A stretch of DNA of 64,000 nucleotides from an uncultured bacterium (GTDB lineage: Bacteria; Planctomycetota; UBA1135; GCA-002686595), in the NCBI GenBank assembly GCA_937905825.1, contig CALCXM010000153.1:1-64000 (forward strand), read 5' to 3'. Position 1 is the stretch's first letter. Each line of letters begins with the position of its first letter. The position numbers and the translations under genes are program-made. The notes under the pieces were generated by a model. That model saw only the letters and a program-made list of their open reading frames with translations. It ran no database searches and had not been told where the DNA came from. Below are positions 1-9,374 of the stretch, piece after piece.

Positions 1-33
1 CCGAATGAGCCTGTTGGCCGAATGAGCCTGTTG
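1..33. repeat. short direct repeat at window edge
   Basis: The 16-base unit CCGAATGAGCCTGTTG occurs twice with a period of 17 bases. The window begins inside it, so a longer array could extend to the left. It is followed by a small GCCCG/CGGGC inverted repeat around 33-50. It lies downstream of recA and codes for nothing visible. Confidence 0.6.
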
Positions 34-68
34 CCCGAGCGAAGCCGGGCACCCAAGCACCGGATCCC

Positions 69-95
69 GAAGGCTTCCATCAAGCGGAAGCCTTC
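69..95 (-). terminator. hairpin after recA
   Basis: A perfect 10-bp inverted repeat (GAAGGCTTCC / GGAAGCCTTC) with a 7-base loop begins 12 bases past the recA stop codon. No clear T tract follows on the minus strand, so it is a candidate terminator or 3' stabilising hairpin rather than a classic intrinsic terminator. Confidence 0.55.
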
Positions 96-106
96 AGGGG
101 GTTGGG

Positions 107-1324
<1,218 letters not shown>

Positions 1325-1798
1325 AGGACGCAGGCCTTCGTGGCAGAGCAGAGGCGGGACCGCGCGGAGGCGGTGATCTAGGATGATCTGGGGAACGGTG
1401 AAAACGAAGGGAGAGCCTAGCGCCGGCCCCACCCGTGTCGTCTGGGCGATATTAGATGCCCACACGGGGGTGGTTCAAGCGTTCGTTCGGATTTTGTTCG
1501 GGTCTTTCCCTAACGAGAAATCTTCCCGGTCCGCGCCTGGTTCCAAGTAGAGCCCTAGGGGAATCCAGGGGCGTTTCTTGGGTGCAGGCCACCCTTGCAG
1601 GTTGCCTCCTGCCCTAAAATGGAGACCTGAAAACCCAAAAGCGAAGACCGTAGAAGTAGACCTGAGAACCGTCGAAACCGGAATCGCGCGCTGCGCCCTC
1701 CAACCGACTAGACGTTTTGGAATCAGGCCGGCCCCGCACTGAATCGAAAGCTTGCACGTTGAGGCCCCCTTCCCTTTGGAAGGATCGCCAGGGCGGGA
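1325..1798. other. intergenic region, recA leader and upstream
   Basis: No gene is supported in these 474 bases. The part nearest recA holds the candidate recA promoter and GAAC repeats (1449-1499). A small inverted repeat (CCTTCC, four-base loop, GGAAGG) at 1768-1783 lies just past the stop of the PfkB kinase gene and may end that transcript. Nothing is recognised in 1500-1767. Confidence 0.6.
1449..1499 (-). promoter_or_regulatory. candidate recA promoter with LexA-like GAAC repeats
   Basis: On the minus strand, TTGAAC (1478-1473) and TAATAT (1454-1449) are separated by 18 bases, a plausible sigma-70-type promoter giving a leader of about 118 bases before recA. Four GAAC tetramers lie between 1499 and 1473. 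Two of them are in GAAC-N7-GAAC spacing (plus strand GTTC 1485-1488 and 1496-1499), the form of the alphaproteobacterial LexA box. The last one overlaps the -35 element. SOS control is inferred; lexA is not in the window. Confidence 0.4.
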
Positions 1799-2698
1799 TC
1801 AGACCGTGACGATCGACATGAGCTCTTTGTGGCGCGCAGCGAGTTCGTCCGCCGTGCGGTTGGCCAAGGGCTGGATGCCGAAGTCTTCCACGCAGAAGGA
1901 GGCCGTCACGGTGCCATGCACCATCGCCTGACGCATGGTCTGCGAGGAGGCATTCCCCGTGGCCGCGATGTGCCCCATGAATCCGCCTGCAAAGGAGTCA
2001 CCCGCACCTGTGGGGTCCACCACGTTCGTCACGGGGTAGGCCGGCAGGGAGAAATGCACATCGGGGCCGATCAGGAACGCGCCGTGTTCGCCCTTCTTCA
2101 GGATCACGTACTTGGGACCCATCTCGAGCACTCTGTTGGCGGCTGTGATCAGGTTGGCTTCGCCGGTCAGCATGCGCGCTTCTTCATCGTTCAAAACGAT
2201 GGCGTCGATGTGCTTGAGCAGGTTCAAGAGGTCGTCCTTGGCGATGTCAATCCACAGGTTCATGGTGTCCGCCATGACGAACTCCGGCTTCGTGACCTGC
2301 TCGAGGGCGTGCAGTTGCACCGCGGGCGCCGCATTGGCCAGAAACACAAACTTGGAGTCGCGGGAAGCCTCTGGCACCTTGGGCTCGAACGTCTCCAGGA
2401 CGTTCAGTTCCGTGAAGGTCGTGTGCCGGGTGTTCCAGTCTTTCTCGTAACGTCCGCCCCAGCGGAAGGTCTTGCCCTCAACGATCTCAACGCCCGTGGT
2501 GTTGACCCCACTTTTCTGCATGGCGGCGATGTCCTCTTTCGCGAAGTCCGTGCCGACCACACCCACCAAGTGCGGGTCGGTGTAGTGACTGGCGGCAATC
2601 GCAAAGTAGGTCGCCGAACCTCCCAAAACTCCCTTGCGGGAATCGTAGGCGGTCTCGATGTCGTCGTAGGCCAAAGTGCCGATGACTAGCAGACTCAT
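1799..2698 (-). CDS. PfkB-family carbohydrate/nucleoside kinase
   Basis: Predicted ATP-dependent sugar or nucleoside kinase of the ribokinase (PfkB) superfamily, 299 residues. The start at 2698 (MSLLVIGTLAYDDIET) is preferred because the fold begins there; an upstream in-frame start would add an unrelated Pro-rich stretch. Visible family marks are the N-terminal GGSATYFAIAAS substrate-side loop and the C-terminal signature DPTGAGDSFAGGFMG, which contains the GAGD anion hole and catalytic Asp. The substrate cannot be read from sequence; adenosine, ribose or fructose-type sugars are all possible. It follows the membrane-protein gene at 2774-4006 by 75 bases on the same strand and may be co-transcribed with it. 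Confidence 0.85.
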   Translation of the reverse strand: MSLLVIGTLAYDDIETAYDSRKGVLGGSATYFAIAASHYTDPHLVGVVGTDFAKEDIAAMQKSGVNTTGVEIVEGKTFRWGGRYEKDWNTRHTTFTELNVLETFEPKVPEASRDSKFVFLANAAPAVQLHALEQVTKPEFVMADTMNLWIDIAKDDLLNLLKHIDAIVLNDEEARMLTGEANLITAANRVLEMGPKYVILKKGEHGAFLIGPDVHFSLPAYPVTNVVDPTGAGDSFAGGFMGHIAATGNASSQTMRQAMVHGTVTASFCVEDFGIQPLANRTADELAARHKELMSIVTV

Positions 2699-2773
2699 GG
2701 TGGGCAGGGGCAGTGGAGTTGGGGGAAGGAAAAGAGGATTGGCGCAGGATGAGACCCGTTTCCGGGCCAATCG

Positions 2774-4006
2774 TCAACCGCCTGACTCGGAGCTTTCGCT
2801 GATCTTGCGGGCTTCCCGGCGGACTTCCGCCCCCCCGGGAAAGAGCAAGCTCAATCCCCCCAGGAGTCCGAGAAACAGGTTGCAGAGGCGGTAGGTCAAG
2901 CTCACCGCAACACCCAAGGCGGCGGTAGAGCCCATCATGAGGAACAGTTGCTTGAAGGCCGCTTCCCCCACTCCCCAACCGGAGGGCGAGATGGGGATGG
3001 CGGAAATCAGGTTGGCCACGGGCACGATCCCCACGTAGGCGCTGAACTCCAAGGAGGCGCCAAAGGCATCCCCAATGGCGTACACGGCAGCGATTACCGC
3101 AAAGTGATTTCCCGAGGACAACAAGAGCGCCAAGATCAATTCGAAGGGCTTGTTTTGAAAAAGGGTCGCGCTCTCTTCCAGCTTCTTGAGCCGCTGCCCC
3201 TGGGGCAACTTCTCGAGCAGTCGATCGATGCCCAAGGCCCGACGCGGTCCTGGGGAGAGCACGAAGAACATGCCCACGGTGACCCCGATCGAAACAGCTA
3301 AGCTCGGAATTTTCAGTGGCTGGAAGCCGCCACCGATCGACCAAATGATCCCGGTGGCCACCAGCACAAGAGCCCAAAGCCCCACCATGCGATCGATGAC
3401 CACCGTGGCGAGGGCGTCCGCTCGACGGTCAGGATGCTCGCGCACCGCAAGAACCGCCTTGGGCAAGTCTCCGCCCGTCAGCCCGGGCATCACGAGGTTG
3501 AAGAACACTCCGAGAAACGCCAAACGCAAGGTCGTCCACCAGGAAGTCGGGCAGCCAGCCAAGGCCAGAATGCGCCACCAGCGGGTCACTCCGCACAAGA
3601 GTCCAGCGATCAGGGATGCCATGGCGAAGGCCAAGCCGTGACCTTGCAGGTCCAAAAAGACCCGCGGCATGCCCGGTCGCCAATCATAGCCAGGGCCTCC
3701 TTCCGTGCGGCGTTCGATGGCCAGGGGAGTGTCCGCGGCTTGGGCAGCGATGGCCGTCTCTGGCCATTCCGGGCCAAGGGTCTGCTCCTTAGAAAAACGA
3801 AAGGCCAGGGCCTCCTCACGCCAATTGCCCTCGAGCGATCCCGGGGCCTCCAGAGTCCTGAGCGACGCGACTTGCGGGACGGCCCAAAGCTCCAACTTGT
3901 CCCTCCAATCCAAGCCGTTCGCCACCCAAGCCAAGAGGGCCAGGGCGAACAAGACTTTCAGGATCGAGGAGAACTTGAAGCGCTTGGAGCGGGCCCCTTC
4001 GCTCAC
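2774..4006 (-). CDS. lysylphosphatidylglycerol synthase TM-like (UPF0104) membrane protein
   Basis: Polytopic inner-membrane protein of 410 residues, related to the transmembrane (flippase) part of MprF and the UPF0104/AglD family. After an N-terminal helix and a soluble stretch of about 90 residues come several hydrophobic segments. The family-like block NLVMPGLTGGDLPKAVLA and a late ISPSGWGVGEAAFKQLF motif are visible; the P-G-x-x-G/GD pattern is characteristic. No aminoacyl-transferase domain is attached, so a lipid-translocation or unknown membrane role is more likely than lysinylation. The start is GTG at 4006 and it overlaps the stop of the upstream lipoprotein gene by four bases (GTGA), implying translational coupling. 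A paralogue lies at 35128-36165. Confidence 0.8.
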   Translation of the reverse strand: MSEGARSKRFKFSSILKVLFALALLAWVANGLDWRDKLELWAVPQVASLRTLEAPGSLEGNWREEALAFRFSKEQTLGPEWPETAIAAQAADTPLAIERRTEGGPGYDWRPGMPRVFLDLQGHGLAFAMASLIAGLLCGVTRWWRILALAGCPTSWWTTLRLAFLGVFFNLVMPGLTGGDLPKAVLAVREHPDRRADALATVVIDRMVGLWALVLVATGIIWSIGGGFQPLKIPSLAVSIGVTVGMFFVLSPGPRRALGIDRLLEKLPQGQRLKKLEESATLFQNKPFELILALLLSSGNHFAVIAAVYAIGDAFGASLEFSAYVGIVPVANLISAIPISPSGWGVGEAAFKQLFLMMGSTAALGVAVSLTYRLCNLFLGLLGGLSLLFPGGAEVRREARKISESSESGG

Positions 4007-5277
4007 GATCCCCCGTCCGCGGAATCCGCTGGATTTGTGGCTGAGTCCGGGGAAGCCTCCGACTTAGGTGCCGCGGAGGCTGGGCTGGCCTGCCCGCCAG
4101 TCATGGCCCGTGCATTGACTCGGGCGTACAGCCAATCTTCCCACTCCTCTTCTCGCAGGGTGGAGGGTTGTCCGGTGACCTTGGCCAGGGCTTGGCAAGC
4201 CTTGACCCGCAGTCCGCTATCGGGGTCCGTCACAGCGATGGAGACCATTAGGCTGTACCAGTTCTCTTGGATGTTCAGATACTCCCCTGGATCGAGTCCC
4301 GGGATTTCGGCCGGGAAACCGAGCTCGGCCACCTTGCTCAAAAGTGCGGACACCATGTAGGGATCGCGCTCCTGACCAGATTCGTGTTCTGCTCGCAGAT
4401 ACGGCATCAAGCGAGCGATGGCCACTTCACCCCCGGCCTCTCCCAGCGCTCGAACGGCGGCGCCGCGCACCACACTGCCGCCAAAAGTCTTCTCGCTCAG
4501 GGCTTGTCCAAAGGCGAAGCAGATGGTGGTCACCTCCAACTCCTGAAGGAAAGCGGTCAGGGATTCGAGCATTGGATCGTCGGCCTGCAGACCCTCCAGC
4601 AGGTCCGCGACCACGGGCAGGATTCTGCGGTAGCCGCCCAAATCAAAGGAGGCTTGCTCGATGGCGGCCATGCTGTCCTTCCAAGCTTCCGTGCTGCCCC
4701 CTCCCTCACGGGCGGCCTTCCAGCTGGCGTTCAAGTTGTCCAGGAGCACGGCGATGTCCTCGGCCCCCGAGCGTGGAGCGTCGACGCGTAGACGATAGGG
4801 CTCGCGGGCGCCGCGCCGGGTTCCGATCAACGACAACGCACGCACCGCGCGTTCCCGAGACAGCACGGAAGGATCGGTTTCGATGATTCGGGAGCACCAG
4901 GCCACCTGCATGGCTTCCAAGCGTGGGTTGCGCGCGGAATCGCGGTCGAGCAAATCATCCAGCAGCTTCATGCAGGTTTCACTGGGGTTACTGAGCTGAG
5001 TGGGCCGATCGGCGCGGGAGGAGGATGGGGCGCCAAACCGAAAGCCCCTGATCGAGGCGTTCTGACCCAAGGCGTGCTCCACATCGCCCCTGAAGCGAAC
5101 CGTGTAGTGGTGCTTGCCTGAGGGAGTGTGCAGGCGCTCCAAATTCTCGAAGTGCGCCGCAGGGTACTCCATGTGCTCCATCTCCCAGAGTTCTTTGATC
5201 GACGCACAGCTACCCGCGGCTCCGAGCAGAAGAAGGACCGGGAGCACTCGCCTCAAGGGATGATTGGTTGTCTTCAC
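4003..5277 (-). CDS. HEAT-repeat-like lipoprotein, function unknown
   Basis: 424-residue protein from a GTG start at 5277. The N-terminus has a basic start, a hydrophobic run VLPVLLLLGAAG and then SC, a plausible though imperfect lipobox, so it is probably lipid-anchored. The body is helical, with repeats such as VRGAAVRALGEAGGEVAIARLMPYL and LRVKACQALAKVTGQ, which are HEAT-like. The C-terminus is a Ser/Ala/Pro-rich low-complexity tail. It is the first gene of a probable three-gene unit with the UPF0104 protein (4-bp overlap) and the PfkB kinase. Function is not recognised; HEAT lipoproteins usually act as protein-binding scaffolds. Confidence 0.75.
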   Translation of the reverse strand: MKTTNHPLRRVLPVLLLLGAAGSCASIKELWEMEHMEYPAAHFENLERLHTPSGKHHYTVRFRGDVEHALGQNASIRGFRFGAPSSSRADRPTQLSNPSETCMKLLDDLLDRDSARNPRLEAMQVAWCSRIIETDPSVLSRERAVRALSLIGTRRGAREPYRLRVDAPRSGAEDIAVLLDNLNASWKAAREGGGSTEAWKDSMAAIEQASFDLGGYRRILPVVADLLEGLQADDPMLESLTAFLQELEVTTICFAFGQALSEKTFGGSVVRGAAVRALGEAGGEVAIARLMPYLRAEHESGQERDPYMVSALLSKVAELGFPAEIPGLDPGEYLNIQENWYSLMVSIAVTDPDSGLRVKACQALAKVTGQPSTLREEEWEDWLYARVNARAMTGGQASPASAAPKSEASPDSATNPADSADGGS

Positions 5278-5492
5278 CGCCGAAGTCTATCCGGCCCGGG
5301 GCGGCACTTCCTCCCCGTTCTGGCCCGGGAGACGGATCTTTCGAGGGTCCCGCGCTTCTCACCGAGGCGAACATCGGTAGAACAGCCGCAGCCGCGCAGC
5401 TCCCCGCGGGATGCGTCGGCACCCTTCGTAGGGGCCTGTTGCCTTGGGCAATGGGCGGTTCCCTTTGGCAATCGAGGCCAGGGGAAAAAGCT

Positions 5493-5849
5493 TGGTGGAG
5501 GCGGCGGGAATTGAACCCGCGTCCCGGAATCTCCGAGCACCGTGCGTCTACGTGCGTAGTCAGCAGTTTAGTTCTCGTTCGCCGATCGCCTGTTGACGGG
5601 CTACCTTTGAACAGACGTCCCTAAAGTTTCGCCGGTCCTCCGGGGCGCGGAGAGAATCCAGCTAGCCCGCTGTTTACGTCTCCACCCAGCCACGGGCACT
5701 CCGGGCGGAAACGGCAGCTAGTTAATTAAGCTGCGATCGCAAAATTGTTGGCAAGTAAATGCCTTTCCCGGGAGGATTAGCGGGGTCACCTGGGATACCC
5801 GGCACGCAACACGGAGACGACTGAAACCGGTCGAAACCAGTGCGCCCCC
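5493..5849 (-). ncRNA. ssrA: tmRNA
   Basis: One-piece transfer-messenger RNA of about 357 nt that rescues stalled ribosomes with SmpB. The 5' end GGGGGCG pairs with the 3' CGCCTCC (7 bp, one G-U) and is followed by the hallmark TGGTTTCGACCGG. The 3' part carries GGGTTCAATTCCCGCC (T arm) and an encoded CCA at 5495-5493. The tag frame is best read as GCC at 5752-5750 through TAA at 5728-5726, giving ANNFAIAA, an eight-residue tag ending in the expected AIAA-type degradation signal. A TATATT -10-like element lies at 5870-5865; the -35 is weak. smpB is 2.5 kb away on the same strand. Confidence 0.95.
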
Positions 5850-5971
5850 AAGCTTTGAGCGCGCAATATAGCACGCCCGGAATGTGGAGAGCACCCTTCC
5901 ATTTGGAAGCTCCGGGGAATCCTCAAAAAACGAAGGGGGACCGATTTGGAAGCGGGGGTTAGAGTCCCGGC

Positions 5972-6754
5972 ATGTCTAGCGCTCGCTCCCCCACTCCCTC
6001 CGGCCGTTTTCCAGGGGAACGGGGACCGGCCAGTTTTCGCACGACGCACTGGAGCCTGGTCAACAGGGCTGGGGCGCACGCGGCTGGGGAACTCCAAAGC
6101 GCCAGCCGGCGCCGAGCCCTCGGCAGTCTGTTGGAGCTTTACTGGTACCCGGTCTACCTCTATGCCCGGCGCAAGGGCAACGGCGCGGAGGACGCCCGGG
6201 ACCTGGTGCAGGCCTTCTTCACTAGCTTGCTCGAGAGCGGCAGCTTGGCCCAAGCGGATGCACAACGGGGTCGCTTCCGCAGCTTCTTGCTGACGAGTTT
6301 CAGCCATTTCGCCACCAACCAATGGCATCACGATCACGCGCACAAGCGCGGCGGGTTGCAGGCTAGCTTTTCCCTGGATCAAGCCCAGGCCGAGGCCCGC
6401 TACGATTTGGAGCCCGCCCAAGAGCAGGACGCGGAACGCATCTTCCTGCGCAGTTGGGCCCAAACTTTGATGGAGACGGTCTTGCTGCACGTGGCCGCCG
6501 AATACCAGGAGAAGGGCAAGCAAGAGATCTTCGAAGCCTTGAAGCCCATCTTGGTGGGCAGCCCCGAGAGCGAAAGTTACGGGAAGATCGCTTCGGAATT
6601 GGACGTTTCGGAAGGAGCCGTGAAGGTCGCGGCCCATCGCCTGCGTCGGCGCTTCGGGGAGGTCCTGCGCCAGGAGATCGCTCACACCCTCACGGACCCA
6701 GCGGATCTGGAAGATGAAATCCGTGGCCTCTTCAGCGCTCTCTCCGGAAGCTAG
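5972..6754 (+). CDS. ECF-type RNA polymerase sigma factor
   Basis: 260-residue sigma-70-family factor of the extracytoplasmic-function type common in Planctomycetota. The N-terminal FRTTHWSLVNRAG motif is the lineage mark. Region 2 follows (LLELYWYPVYLYARRKGNGAEDARDLVQAFF), and region 4 contains the helix-turn-helix SYGKIASELDVSEGAVKVAAHRLRRRFGEVLRQEI. These factors direct RNA polymerase core to a small set of promoters. The gene is immediately upstream of a Ser/Thr kinase on the same strand (120-base gap), a pairing seen in this phylum in which the kinase may set the sigma factor's activity. No membrane anti-sigma factor is adjacent. Its targets cannot be inferred. Confidence 0.9.
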   Translation: MSSARSPTPSGRFPGERGPASFRTTHWSLVNRAGAHAAGELQSASRRRALGSLLELYWYPVYLYARRKGNGAEDARDLVQAFFTSLLESGSLAQADAQRGRFRSFLLTSFSHFATNQWHHDHAHKRGGLQASFSLDQAQAEARYDLEPAQEQDAERIFLRSWAQTLMETVLLHVAAEYQEKGKQEIFEALKPILVGSPESESYGKIASELDVSEGAVKVAAHRLRRRFGEVLRQEIAHTLTDPADLEDEIRGLFSALSGS

Positions 6755-6874
6755 GGAACCCCGCGCGCCACCCTGGACGGCCCGCAAGAAACTCGCCGCG
6801 GGATTCTTTGGCTTTCGCCTGTAACCTTTCCCGAGGCTTCCTTCACCCATGGGTAGACCGATCCCCAACCCAGG

Positions 6875-8263
6875 ATGAATTCCATGAACTGCCCCCAATG
6901 CGACGCTCCACTGCCCAAGAGCGGCCCCCTGCAGGGGCTCTGCGCGGCCTGCATGTTGCGTCCCAATCTGAACCCGGACTCCGCGCCGGCTGTGCCCACA
7001 AGACACCCCATGCCCCAGCTCTCGGAAGTGCAAGCGGAGTTCCCGCAGCTCCATGTGCAGGAGCTGGTGGGCGTCGGCGGCATGGGGCTCGTCTACCGGG
7101 CGCGGCAGATCAAGTTGGATCGCCAGGTCGCTCTCAAGATTCTTTTGCCGGAGCTGGCCCAGGACCCGGCCTTCGCCGAGCGCTTCCTACGTGAAGCCCA
7201 GGCCTTGGCCAAACTCGACCACCCCAACGTGGTCACGGTCTACGACTTCGGCGAGCAGGCCGGGCGTTACTTCCTAATGATGGAGTACGTGGACGGGGCG
7301 CCCCTGCGCGAGATGATGGACAAGGGCAAGCTCAGCATGCCGCGCATCCTGCAGCTCGTTCCCGAGATCTGCTCGGGCCTCGCTTACGCCCATGAGCAAG
7401 GCATCGTGCACCGCGACATCAAGCCCGAGAACATCCTGATCGACCGCTACGGCGAGGCCAAGATCGCGGACTTCGGTCTGGTCAAGTTGCTCGACCGGGA
7501 TGAAAAGGATTGGCGCTTGACGCGCGCGAGCCAAGTCATGGGAACACCCCAGTACATGGCGCCCGAGCAGATGACCAAGCCGCGCGAAGTGGACCATCGC
7601 GCGGACATTTACTCCATGGGCGTGGTGCTCTACGAAATGCTCACGGGCGAGCCCCCTGTCGGGCGTTTCGAGTTGCCCTCGGAGCGGGTGCGGGTGGATG
7701 CGCGCTTGGACGCCATCGTTTTGAAAGCCATGGAGAGCGACCCCGACAACCGTTACCAACGTGTGCGCGAGCTAGGAGATCGGGTGGCCCTGCTTTCCGC
7801 GGAAGCTGCCCCCGCCGGGCCGATTCAGCCAATAGAGGCGTTCGAGGCGACGCCAGGGCAAAGCGAACTGGATCGCTTCCGAACTCCCATTGCCTTCAAC
7901 AACCACATCGACCCGCTCTTTGGCAGCCGCTCGAGCCGCGGTCGGATCTGGTTCGAAGCGGACGCGGTGATCATCGAATGGTGCCAGGTCAATGAATGGG
8001 GAACGACGCTCTTGCCTGTCACGGTCATGCGACTGTCCCTGCAGGAATTGATGGGAGTGACCTACCGCGCACGCTGGTGGGGCCAGGGCGAAATCACTCT
8101 GAGCTGCAGGAATCCGGATGTGCTGGGGGCCTACCCCATGGTGCGTATCGGCGAGATCCGGCTCTTTGTCAGTCTTGGGCAGCGCGGACTTGCGGAACGC
8201 TTCAGCCAGACCGTCGGACTCCTGTTGCATCACGCTGCCAGGGAGCCCGGGGCCTCCATATAG
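6875..8263 (+). CDS. zinc-ribbon Ser/Thr protein kinase
   Basis: 462-residue Hanks-type kinase. Residues 1-30 hold two Cys pairs (CPQC at 6-9, CAAC at 23-26), a probable zinc ribbon. The kinase domain runs from about 57 to 320, with Gly loop GVGGMG (66-71), Lys88, HRD 179-181 with K183 and N186, DFG 199-201 and APE 229-231, so it should be active. The remaining ~130 residues form a domain not recognised. No transmembrane helix is seen, unlike many bacterial kinases, so it is probably cytoplasmic. The start could also be the Met at 6884. It lies directly downstream of the ECF sigma factor and probably regulates it or shares its operon. Confidence 0.9.
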   Translation: MNSMNCPQCDAPLPKSGPLQGLCAACMLRPNLNPDSAPAVPTRHPMPQLSEVQAEFPQLHVQELVGVGGMGLVYRARQIKLDRQVALKILLPELAQDPAFAERFLREAQALAKLDHPNVVTVYDFGEQAGRYFLMMEYVDGAPLREMMDKGKLSMPRILQLVPEICSGLAYAHEQGIVHRDIKPENILIDRYGEAKIADFGLVKLLDRDEKDWRLTRASQVMGTPQYMAPEQMTKPREVDHRADIYSMGVVLYEMLTGEPPVGRFELPSERVRVDARLDAIVLKAMESDPDNRYQRVRELGDRVALLSAEAAPAGPIQPIEAFEATPGQSELDRFRTPIAFNNHIDPLFGSRSSRGRIWFEADAVIIEWCQVNEWGTTLLPVTVMRLSLQELMGVTYRARWWGQGEITLSCRNPDVLGAYPMVRIGEIRLFVSLGQRGLAERFSQTVGLLLHHAAREPGASI

Positions 8264-8324
8264 CACGGGGCCGAAGGGGACTAGACGAACGCTCGACCTC
8301 GGGTGCTCGAGTGCGGGGTCTCGC

Positions 8325-8795
8325 TTAGCGCCGGCTGGACTTCATGGCGCGTTCCATGTTGCGCCGGTCGTCCTTGTCCCGTTCACTTTGGCGTTTGTCG
8401 TAGAGCTTCTTGCCGCGGCACAAGCCGACGAGGATCTTGACCCGACTCTCGAAGAAGTAGAGTTCCAGCGGGATCAGGGTCACGCCCCGTTCCTTGACCT
8501 TCTTGTGCCAGCGTTCGAGCTCGTGCCGATGGGCTAGAAGCTTGCGGTCGCGGGTCGTTTTGTGGTTGAAGACGTTCCCGTGTTTGTACTCAGGGATCGT
8601 GGCGCCCACGAGAAACAGCTCGCCCTCGATGATGCGCGCATAGGCCTCGACGATGGAAGCCTGGCCAGCCCGCAGGGACTTGACTTCGGTCCCCTGGAGC
8701 ACCATGCCACACTCCAACTCCTCCATCACTTCAAAGGAATGGTAGGCCTTCTTGTTGCGCGCGATGCTGCGCCGGACTTCGGGCTTCTTTGCCAT
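8325..8795 (-). CDS. smpB: SsrA-binding protein SmpB
   Basis: 156-residue RNA-binding protein that places tmRNA in the A site of stalled ribosomes; length matches the family. Typical blocks are seen: ARNKKAYHSFEVMEELECGMVLQGTEVKSLRAG near the N-terminus, NVFNHKTTRDRKLLAHRHEL, VKERGVTLIPLELYF, and the C-terminal GLCRGKKLYDKRQSERDKDD with a basic tail thought to enter the mRNA channel. The start at 8795 (MAKKPEVRRS) is chosen because the upstream in-frame extension is unrelated to SmpB. It is convergent with the kinase gene and close to its partner RNA gene ssrA. Confidence 0.96.
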   Translation of the reverse strand: MAKKPEVRRSIARNKKAYHSFEVMEELECGMVLQGTEVKSLRAGQASIVEAYARIIEGELFLVGATIPEYKHGNVFNHKTTRDRKLLAHRHELERWHKKVKERGVTLIPLELYFFESRVKILVGLCRGKKLYDKRQSERDKDDRRNMERAMKSSRR

Positions 8796-8907
8796 GGCGG
8801 GGAGTGTAATTCGAAATTCCGAGGATCCATCCGTCGAGGACAGATAAGTCGATGGGAAGCATTGACGGCCCCCCACCGCAGCCGTAATCTCCCCCCCTCA
8901 TCACCCA

Positions 8908-8995
8908 GCCCGGGTGGCGGAATTGGCAGACGCGCATGGTTCAGGTCCATGTTCCCGTTAAGGGAGTGGGGGTTCGACTCCCCCCCCGGGCACCA
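8908..8995 (+). tRNA. tRNA-Leu (CAG)
   Basis: An 88-nt class II tRNA. The acceptor stem GCCCGGG pairs with CCCGGGC, the discriminator is A and CCA is encoded. The anticodon arm CATGG-TTCAGGT-CCATG gives anticodon CAG. A long variable arm (GTTCCCGTTAAGGGAGT) and the T arm GGGGGTTCGACTCCCCC complete it. Confidence 0.96.
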
Positions 8996-9002
8996 TTGCT
9001 CC

Positions 9003-9035
9003 CCCCAGCGGAGCGCGCAACGCGCAGCGGGGTTT
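9003..9035 (+). terminator. hairpin after tRNA-Leu
   Basis: A G+C-rich imperfect stem (CCCC, GC and GCGCG pairing with CGCGC, GC and GGGG around a CAA loop) begins eight bases after the tRNA and is followed by TTT. This is a probable terminator for the tRNA transcript. Confidence 0.5.
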
Positions 9036-9374
9036 GGAAGCACAGCCGGCTTAGGCAGGAACGTGATTCAAGCGAGCACGTGGTGAGAGATCGGGGTTTG
9101 GGGCCATCGGCTTCCGGCCAGCCGGGAAGCGGCAGATGACCCGTGGACCGAATCCGCGTCGCATGCTCAGCACTCAACCAGGGGCAAAACTCCTCGGCCT
9201 AAATCCATCGGCGACGAAACCCGAGCTCTACCGAAGGATTCGCAGGGGAAGCAGCTCCTCCATTTCGTCCCGAGGAGCCTGAACTCCCGTCAGTCATGCA
9301 AGCACCGAGCGCTCGAATCTGCGCCCCGGCGTGGCCATCCAATGTGGCCCACGAAGCGAGCCAACCAAGGCGCC
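9036..9374. other. intergenic, nothing recognised
   Basis: About 340 bases between the tRNA-Leu hairpin and the stop codon of rsmG. No convincing reading frame, RNA gene or strong inverted repeat was found. Confidence 0.5.

Noticed and set aside
5786-7054. Minus-strand frame overlapping the ssrA 5' end, the sigma factor gene and the kinase start
   Set aside because: It overlaps a confident ncRNA and two confident genes and has no domain.
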